Assembly (NCBI GenBank): GCA_004195335.1
Contig: SDWK01000747.1
Coordinates: 1-6,888, forward strand
From: Shewanella sp.
GTDB taxonomy: Bacteria; Pseudomonadota; Gammaproteobacteria; Enterobacterales; Shewanellaceae
Reading direction: 5' to 3'
Length of the DNA: 6,888 nt
Positions 1 through 4,662 of the stretch are shown piece by piece. Within the stretch, counting starts at the first letter, position 1. Each line of letters begins with the position of its first letter. A program made the position numbers and the translations under genes. A model generated the notes under the pieces. The model made no database searches. It was not told the DNA's origin and saw only the letters and a program-made list of their open reading frames with translations.

Positions 1-294
1 GGTCGATGTTGCATTGTCACACAATGATTCAAGCGTCGTTTCGCAGGCGCGGACTATATTAGTGGTGCTGTCGGCTTTGGACTTGGCATTTGTATTATTA
101 CCAGTTTCTTTAGAGTGGATCTCTACGATACATAAATTGCAGTGGCTTTTATCTCCCCCGCGACCCTTCTGTTTGCCTGAGCCTGGTCGCTCGCACAGAC
201 TGGGGATCGCTATCCCCGCATCTTTTGCTATGTCGATTAGGAGTGCTTCAGGACGAGCGGATAGCAGCGTACCATCGATTTTTATCTTTTTCAT
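1..294 (-). CDS. N-terminal fragment of a [2Fe-2S] ferredoxin-domain oxidoreductase, probably a formate dehydrogenase alpha-type subunit (runs off the left edge)
   Basis: The minus strand is open from an ATG at 294-292 to the window edge, giving 98 codons with no stop. An in-frame TGA lies seven codons upstream, and a GAAGG ribosome-binding site (303-307) is well placed, so the start is secure. The protein begins MKKIKIDGTLLSARPEALL and continues with LIDIAKDAGIAIPSLCE, CNLCIVEI and VRACETTLESL. This is the layout of the N-terminal [2Fe-2S] domain (Fer2_4 type) of formate dehydrogenase alpha subunits, NuoG and [FeFe]-hydrogenases. The cluster ligands would be C34, C52, C55 and C84. In those families this domain passes electrons to or from a downstream molybdopterin or iron-sulfur module, which would lie beyond the edge. 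The loops C34-C52 (17 residues between) and C55-C84 (28 between) are longer than usual and rich in Gly, Lys, Asn and Ser. A stand-alone ferredoxin or a NuoG-like protein cannot be excluded. From memory, unverified, Shewanella genomes carry a formate dehydrogenase gene near prfB-lysS. Confidence 0.8.
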   Translation of the reverse strand, partial: MKKIKIDGTLLSARPEALLIDIAKDAGIAIPSLCERPGSGKQKGRGGDKSHCNLCIVEIHSKETGNNTNAKSKADSTTNIVRACETTLESLCDNATST

Positions 295-302
295 CGTATC
301 TG

Positions 303-307
303 CCTTC
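303..307 (-). promoter_or_regulatory. Ribosome-binding site of the ferredoxin-domain gene
   Basis: GAAGG on the minus strand, eight bases before the ATG at 294. It supports that ATG as the true start. Confidence 0.6.
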
Positions 308-352
308 GTTATTCATTGGCTCACTGGAGCGAGTTTTATTAGTTGGCACTTC

Positions 353-381
353 TTTGTAGGTACAATTTTTTGTTGGTACAA
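353..381 (-). promoter_or_regulatory. Two tandem palindromic operator-like sites upstream of the ferredoxin-domain gene
   Basis: Two 13-base copies with one mismatch lie 16 bases apart. On the plus strand they are TTTGTAGGTACAA (353-365) and TTTGTTGGTACAA (369-381). Each is an inverted repeat: TTGTA-GG-TACAA in the first and TTGT-TGGT-ACAA in the second. Read on the minus strand, the site nearer the gene starts with TTGTAC, which could act as a -35 element. An AT-rich TAATAA follows 18 bases later and about 40 bases before the start codon, so a regulator bound here would overlap the promoter. Half-sites of the TTGT...ACAA form are common for GntR-family regulators, but the actual regulator is unknown. 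The repeats are seen directly; the regulatory role is inferred. Confidence 0.4.
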
Positions 382-465
382 TGATGTCTCTTTATCTGTA
401 GGGAGGGGCGCCGCAAAGCGTGAGCGCTAAAGAGGTCATTTTTAATTCTAATGAGTATAACCATG

Positions 466-532
466 GCACTTTGTGGATCAGGTCTAAGCAGTATCATTAA
501 ACACTAATTTTGCAAAGAGTCTCACAAAGTGC
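466..532. repeat. Perfect 10-base inverted repeat, arms 466-475 and 523-532
   Basis: GCACTTTGTG at 466-475 is the exact reverse complement of CACAAAGTGC at 523-532, with 47 bases between. The right arm continues leftward into GTCTCAC (519-525), which is itself the complement of GTGAGAC at 562-568. GTGAGAC in turn can pair with GTCTCA at 583-588. No transposase or target duplication was seen, so this is more likely leader or operator structure than an element end. Confidence 0.45.
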
Positions 533-587
533 GCGGAAATTGCTGGGCTTGGGCTGAATGCGTGAGACGTGACTTGATCTAGGTCTC

Positions 588-620
588 AAAAGGAGCTGGC
601 CGCAAGCTATATGCGACCAG
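588..620 (-). terminator. Probable terminator hairpin of the channel gene
   Basis: On the minus strand a 9-base-pair stem pairs CTGGTCGCA with TGCGGCCAG, including one G-U pair, around a 7-base loop. The plus-strand arms are 596-604 and 612-620. After CTCC the minus strand has only a short TTTT (588-591), so the U-tract is weak. It starts about 34 bases past the channel stop codon, the usual place for an intrinsic terminator. Confidence 0.5.
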
Positions 621-653
621 TTGAATAATCGATAAGTTAATACCTTCGCGTCT

Positions 654-1637
654 TTATCGCGTCATCTTCTTCACAAATACCACCACGAACAGGGCTATCG
701 TGAAACTACCGGTAAATGCTTCTATCGCGGCGATGGCCCGGGAGAATCCGATGGGCGTGAAGTCGCCATATCCCAGCGTCGTAAAGGTCACCACCGAGTA
801 ATAAATACAGTTGAAAAAAAGATAAAGATTAGTGGAGAAATCATTACTTAGTCGAAATATATGAACATTGTCACCATAACTCAAACCGGTGAAAAGATAG
901 AAAACAGCACAGACAATAATCAGACCCATTGAGAATCCAATAACCCGCAGAGGGGCTTCACCATATCCACAGAACACATCGATCATTTTTGAGACCATTC
1001 GGTGAAAACTATATTTTGGCATTTGGTGGCGACGCATGGTGAGCTCTTTGCGGATATAGTCACCCGACATTGCAAACAAGCCCTCGCGATCGGCGGCTTT
1101 ACGAAGGTCGCGATAGATCTCTTCTGCCTGCTCAAAATAATCTCTGGCTATCTCTTTTTCACCAACACGTACGGCTTCCAAGGCTAACATTTCTTGTTTT
1201 AATTTTGTCCCTGTGGAGATGTTCTCAATCTTGGCGCCATTCCACTTGATACCCAGTAGATTAGTCGCCACTAAGTTAGCGCAGTGAACATTAGAATCTC
1301 TAAGATCTGCCTTCATTAAACTGGCTTTGTGAAGATTGAGATTGAATAGATGCGCACCTTGAAGATCTGCACGGTATAACTCTGCGTGAGTCATATCGAA
1401 ACCTGTTTTTTGATGATGCCTGACCAGATCGATGCCTGGAAGCTTGGCGTATTTCAGCGCCAAGCCTCTGAGCATGCCTCCATTGCGGGCGAATTGTTCC
1501 AAATTATGGATGTCTTCTGGTTTGTTTTTAATGATTTTGGGGTCATGCCAATAACATAAGCCAGAGCCTCCCGCGGGTTCTGTGCAGGAAAAACCTTCAT
1601 CTTCGTGATAGCAGCATGTCGGAGTATTTTCGGTCAT
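654..1637 (-). CDS. Pentapeptide-repeat potassium channel with an N-terminal Cys/His cluster
   Basis: A 327-residue inner-membrane protein. The C-terminal third is a two-membrane-segment K+ channel pore (Ion_trans_2 type): first helix about 231-250, pore helix about 270-285, selectivity filter TTLGYGD at 286-292, second helix about 301-323. The filter matches the canonical K+ signature TxGYGD, so K+ conduction is likely; such pores work as tetramers. The N-terminal half is predicted cytoplasmic. Residues 8-31 hold C8, C9, H11, C18, C28 and H31, ending CYWHD, resembling a small zinc-binding cluster. About twelve pentapeptide repeats follow (78-137, for example YRADL and MKADL), expected to fold as a right-handed beta-helix. 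Helical residues 145-206, rich in charges, link to the pore. Pentapeptide-channel fusions are known in bacteria, but their gating is not established. The ATG at 1637 lacks a clear Shine-Dalgarno sequence; it is kept because the Cys/His cluster starts at residue 8. The gene is divergent from prfB. Confidence 0.88.
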   Translation of the reverse strand: MTENTPTCCYHEDEGFSCTEPAGGSGLCYWHDPKIIKNKPEDIHNLEQFARNGGMLRGLALKYAKLPGIDLVRHHQKTGFDMTHAELYRADLQGAHLFNLNLHKASLMKADLRDSNVHCANLVATNLLGIKWNGAKIENISTGTKLKQEMLALEAVRVGEKEIARDYFEQAEEIYRDLRKAADREGLFAMSGDYIRKELTMRRHQMPKYSFHRMVSKMIDVFCGYGEAPLRVIGFSMGLIIVCAVFYLFTGLSYGDNVHIFRLSNDFSTNLYLFFNCIYYSVVTFTTLGYGDFTPIGFSRAIAAIEAFTGSFTIALFVVVFVKKMTR

Positions 1638-1726
1638 GTTGGAAGTATAGACAGGAGATCTAGGTTTGTGTTTTTATTCACTATTGATTAAGGGGAGGAG
1701 GGTTACACTCCTGTAGCATTTTTGAT

Positions 1727-1813
1727 ATTGAACAATTCAATTTGAACAGAGTGGAGATAAAGGTTGAAATAACCGCAATTCATCACGTTCCAGATCTAGT
1801 CGAAATGCGACTA
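1727..1813. promoter_or_regulatory. Palindromes in the divergent region between the channel gene and prfB
   Basis: The 231-base gap between the divergent genes holds two symmetric elements. ATTGAA-CAA-TTCAAT lies at 1727-1741, and its TTGAAC recurs as a direct repeat at 1742-1747. TAGTCG-AAATG-CGACTA lies at 1797-1813, about 56 bases before the prfB start. A TTGAGT (1814-1819) next to the second palindrome could be a -35 element, but no good -10 follows at 16-18 bases, so I do not assign a promoter. A weaker AGGAG/CTCCT pair lies at 1696-1712. The symmetry is seen directly; function is a guess. Confidence 0.3.
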
Positions 1814-1868
1814 TTGAGTTAAAATAGCGGGTTGCAGCCATATCTAACCTATTTTGAGTAGAAGAGTC

Positions 1869-2967
1869 ATGTTTGAAGTAAATCCGGTTAAATTTAAAAT
1901 TAAAGACCTTGCCGAACGCACCCTTCTACTACGGGGGTATCTTTGACTATGATGCCAAGAGAGAGCGTCTAGAAGAGGTTTGTGGTGAGCTTGAAAGTGC
2001 TGAAGTATGGAGTGATCCGGAAAATGCCCAAGCTTTAGGTAAAGAGCGTGCAGCTTTAGAGTTAGTGGTTAAGACTATTGATGATATGGATTCAGGTCTT
2101 GAAGATGTTGAAGGTTTAGTTGAACTGGCTGTCGAAGAAGAGGATGAAGATACCTTTAATGATGCCAGTAGCGAATTAGATATTTTAGAGAAGCGTCTCG
2201 AAGACCTTGAATTCCGTCGTATGTTTTCGGGTCCTCATGATATTGCTAATTGTTATCTGGATATTCAATCCGGCTCGGGTGGCACAGAGGCACAAGATTG
2301 GGCCAATATGGTGCTGCGAATGTTCTTGCGTTGGGGTGATGCCCATGACTATAAGCCTGAGCTTATGGAAGTGACTGATGGTGATGTTGCTGGTATTAAA
2401 GGTGCAACCATCAAGTTTACTGGCGAGTATGCGTTCGGTTCTTTGAGAACGGAAACGGGTGTACACCGCTTAGTGCGTAAATCGCCATTTGATTCGTCGG
2501 GCAAACGCCATACTTCGTTTTGTTCAGTGTTTGTTTATCCTGAACTCGATGATTCGATTGAGATCGATATTAATCCATCAGATTTGAGAATTGATACCTA
2601 TCGCGCCTCGGGTGCGGGTGGTCAGCACGTCAACAAAACTGAATCTGCGATCCGTATTACTCACGTGCCAACCAATACGGTTGTACAGTGTCAAAACGAT
2701 CGATCACAACATAAAAACCGTGATGCAGCGATGAAGCAGTTGAAAGCAAAATTGTATGAGTTAGAGATGCTTAAACAAAATGCCGATAAGCAGCAGGCGG
2801 AAGATGCCAAGTCAGATATTGGATGGGGTAGCCAGATCCGTTCATACGTGCTCGATGATGCACGTATTAAAGATCTACGTACCGGTGTCGAAAACAGAAA
2901 CACCCAGAGCGTCCTTGATGGCGATCTAGATAAGTTTATTGAAGCCAGCTTAAAATCTGGCTTATAA
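1869..2967 (+). CDS. prfB: Peptide chain release factor 2 (RF2), expressed by programmed +1 frameshift
   Basis: RF2 ends translation at UGA and UAA by hydrolysing peptidyl-tRNA on the ribosome. The reading starts at ATG 1869 ([14 protein letters not shown]...) and meets an in-frame TGA at 1944-1946 after 25 codons. Skipping T1944 continues at GAC 1945 ([12 protein letters not shown]...) to TAA 2965-2967. The joined product is 365 residues, the same length as E. coli RF2. The stop-codon-recognition tripeptide SPF falls at 205-207 and the catalytic GGQ at 250-252, the E. coli positions. Residue 246 is Ala. Calling the gene from an internal codon after the shift would lose the true N-terminus. 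In E. coli the order is recJ-prfB-lysS; here recJ is not next door, and a divergent channel gene occupies its place. lysS follows after 68 bases and probably shares transcripts. RF2 level should be autoregulated through the frameshift. Confidence 0.97.
1932..1947 (+). promoter_or_regulatory. Programmed +1 ribosomal frameshift site of prfB
   Basis: The sequence CGGGGGTATCTTTGAC holds an internal Shine-Dalgarno-like G-run (1933-1937), the slippery codon CTT (1941-1943) and the in-frame TGA (1944-1946) followed by C. It differs from the E. coli site AGGGGGTATCTTTGAC only in the first base. When RF2 is scarce the ribosome pauses at TGA, the tRNA slips from CTT to TTT, and translation continues at GAC. 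When RF2 is plentiful a 25-residue peptide is released. Confidence 0.95.
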
Positions 2968-2978
2968 GGCTTTTTTTT
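2942..2978 (+). terminator. Hairpin plus T-run at the prfB 3' end (partial terminator or attenuator)
   Basis: AAGCCAG (2942-2948) pairs with CTGGCTT (2957-2963) around an 8-base loop, partly inside the last prfB codons. Eight T residues follow at 2971-2978, but seven bases separate them from the stem, which is farther than in an efficient intrinsic terminator. A competing five-pair stem, AAGCC with GGCTT (2968-2972), would abut the T-run. Leaky termination that trims lysS expression relative to prfB is plausible. Confidence 0.4.
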
Positions 2979-3035
2979 AGTTTAGAAAGCTATTTAATTT
3001 TAACGTGTGAACCGTAACATTTACGAGAGAAGAAG

Positions 3036-4541
3036 ATGACTGAACAAGTATTACCAGATGAGAATAAATTAATTGCAGAGCGACGTGCCAAGCTTGAGCA
3101 CATTCGCGCTAACTGCCCTGCAAACGGTCACCCAAACAACTTCGATCGTAAACATAAAGCGGCAGATATTCAGGCTGAATTTGGTCAGTACACTAAACCA
3201 GAGCTTGAAGGCATGGAGATCCAGCGCAGTATTGCTGGTCGTATTATGGCGAAACGTGGTCCTTTCTTAGTGATCCAAGATGTCAGCGGTCGTATCCAAG
3301 CTTATGCAGGTAAAGACGTTCAGAAAGATCTTAAAGAGACATTCCAAGGCCTGGATATTGGCGACATTATTGGTGTGACGGGTCAACTTCACCTTTCAGG
3401 TAAAGGCGACTTGTATGTCAACATGGAACAGTACCAGTTGCTCACTAAAGCACTGCGTCCACTTCCTGAAAAGTTCCATGGTCTAACTGACCAAGAGACT
3501 CGCTATCGCCAGCGTTATGTTGACTTGATTGTTAATGAAGAGTCGCGTAATGCTTTCATTATGCGCTCTAAAGTGGTTTCTGCTATCCGTAACTTCATGG
3601 TAAAGAAAGAGTTCATGGAAGTTGAAACACCTATGATGCACACTATTCCTGGTGGTGCTACGGCTCGTCCTTTCGAGACGCATCACAATGCTCTCGACAT
3701 GGCGATGTACCTGCGTATTGCTCCTGAGCTTTATCTGAAGCGTTTGGTTGTGGGTGGTTTTGAGCGTGTGTTCGAAATTAACCGTAACTTCCGTAACGAA
3801 GGTCTATCACCTCGTCATAACCCAGAATTCACTATGATGGAATTCTACATGGCTTATGCTGATTTTAATGATCTGATGGACTTAACTGAAGAGATGCTAA
3901 GTTCTATTGCTACTGAACTTTGTGGTTCGCCGCAGCTTCCGTACGGTGAGCATACTGTTGATTTTGGTGGTCCATACGCACGCCTTAGCATGTTAGATGC
4001 GATTAAGAAGTACAACCCTGATAACGCGACTATTCAGTCTATGACTTATGAAGAAGTTAAAGATGTTGAATTTATGCGTGACTTGGCTAAGAGCCTAGGC
4101 ATGACTATCGAGAAGTTCTGGACTTGTGGTCAGCTGCTTGAAGAGATATTTGGTGAAACGGCTGAAACTCAGTTAATGCAGCCTACGTTCATCACCGGTT
4201 ACCCAGCAGATATCTCTCCGCTGGCACGTCGTAACGATGACAACCATTTCATCACTGACCGTTTTGAGTTCTTTATTGGCGGCCGTGAAGTCGCAAACGG
4301 TTTCTCTGAGCTTAACGATGCAGAAGATCAAGATAACCGCTTTAAAGCGCAGGTTGATGCAAAAGATGCTGGTGATGATGAAGCGATGTTCTACGACGCT
4401 GATTATATCCGCGCACTAGAGCACGGCTTACCACCGACAGCGGGTCAAGGTATCGGTATCGATCGCCTCGTGATGTTGTTTACTAACACGCACACTATTC
4501 GTGACGTGATCTTGTTCCCAGCGATGCGCCCACAAGGTTAA
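3036..4541 (+). CDS. lysS: Lysyl-tRNA synthetase, class II
   Basis: Cytoplasmic homodimeric enzyme that uses ATP to charge tRNA-Lys with lysine. The 501-residue product is close to the roughly 505 of E. coli LysS. The N-terminal anticodon-binding OB-fold covers about 60-145. The class II catalytic core follows: motif 1 about 176-205 with the conserved Pro199 in VETPMM; motif 2 at 252-271 with [14 protein letters not shown] and Arg253; motif 3 at 468-480 with [10 protein letters not shown] and Arg477. All key residues look intact, so it should be active. The ATG at 3036 follows a purine-rich GAGAGAAGAAG that can serve as ribosome-binding site. Codon use is strongly biased (CGT, GGT, CTG and AAC favoured), as expected for a highly expressed gene. 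It lies 68 bases after prfB on the same strand and ends before a strong terminator. This is the housekeeping enzyme; nothing suggests an EpmA-like or truncated paralogue. Confidence 0.98.
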   Translation: MTEQVLPDENKLIAERRAKLEHIRANCPANGHPNNFDRKHKAADIQAEFGQYTKPELEGMEIQRSIAGRIMAKRGPFLVIQDVSGRIQAYAGKDVQKDLKETFQGLDIGDIIGVTGQLHLSGKGDLYVNMEQYQLLTKALRPLPEKFHGLTDQETRYRQRYVDLIVNEESRNAFIMRSKVVSAIRNFMVKKEFMEVETPMMHTIPGGATARPFETHHNALDMAMYLRIAPELYLKRLVVGGFERVFEINRNFRNEGLSPRHNPEFTMMEFYMAYADFNDLMDLTEEMLSSIATELCGSPQLPYGEHTVDFGGPYARLSMLDAIKKYNPDNATIQSMTYEEVKDVEFMRDLAKSLGMTIEKFWTCGQLLEEIFGETAETQLMQPTFITGYPADISPLARRNDDNHFITDRFEFFIGGREVANGFSELNDAEDQDNRFKAQVDAKDAGDDEAMFYDADYIRALEHGLPPTAGQGIGIDRLVMLFTNTHTIRDVILFPAMRPQG

Positions 4542-4567
4542 TCCTGAGAAACATCAGCGTTAGAACG

Positions 4568-4596
4568 AAAAAACCAGCCTGTTGGCTGGTTTTTTT
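4568..4596 (+). terminator. Intrinsic terminator of lysS (symmetric, could act in both directions)
   Basis: CCAGCC (4574-4579) pairs with GGCTGG (4584-4589) around the loop TGTT. A run of six A precedes the stem (4568-4573) and seven T follow (4590-4596). It starts about 27 bases after the lysS stop codon. Because of the flanking A-run it also has terminator form on the minus strand. Confidence 0.92.
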
Positions 4597-4603
4597 ATGC
4601 TTG

Positions 4604-4635
4604 AAAAAGGCTTCAAAGCTAAATGCTCGAAGCCT
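4604..4635 (-). terminator. Intrinsic terminator of the convergent minus-strand gene
   Basis: On the minus strand GGCTTC pairs with GAAGCC (plus-strand arms 4608-4614 and 4629-4635, seven pairs counting the outer A-T). An inner AGC/GCT pairing shortens the 14-base loop. The stem runs directly into TTTTT (4604-4608). It begins 27 bases past the stop codon of the exported-protein gene. Confidence 0.8.
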
Positions 4636-4662
4636 ATATTAAGTGTTGTTAGCCGACTAAGT

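Larger units (their letters stand above)
295..653. other. 359-base intergenic region between two minus-strand genes
   Basis: No convincing gene is present on either strand. The part nearest the ferredoxin-domain gene carries its ribosome-binding site and two tandem palindromes. The middle carries interlocking inverted repeats (466-588). The right end carries a hairpin (596-620) that probably ends transcription of the upstream channel gene. The length and structure suggest the ferredoxin-domain gene has its own regulated promoter and is not co-transcribed with the channel gene. Confidence 0.6.

Noticed and set aside
14..430. Plus-strand open frame of about 138 codons with a TTG start
   Set aside because: It lies antisense to the ferredoxin-domain gene (1-294), which has a clear family match, an ATG and a ribosome-binding site. 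The plus-strand product has no recognisable domain and no credible start.
339..497. Minus-strand 52-codon open frame starting ATG at 497
   Set aside because: It has no Shine-Dalgarno sequence, is rich in rare AGA and ATA codons, and shows no recognisable motif. It also overlaps the operator-like palindromes.
466..532. Inverted repeat as the ends of an insertion sequence or MITE
   Set aside because: The enclosed region is only 67 bases, and I saw no flanking target duplication and no transposase. A genome-wide copy search would be needed to revive the idea.
1696..1712. AGGAG/CTCCT inverted repeat as a terminator or riboswitch
   Set aside because: The stem is only five pairs with no T-run on either strand, and it lies between divergent genes where no terminator is expected.
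2185..2903. Minus-strand open frames inside prfB
   Set aside because: They are antisense to a confidently identified gene, with no family resemblance or ribosome-binding signals.
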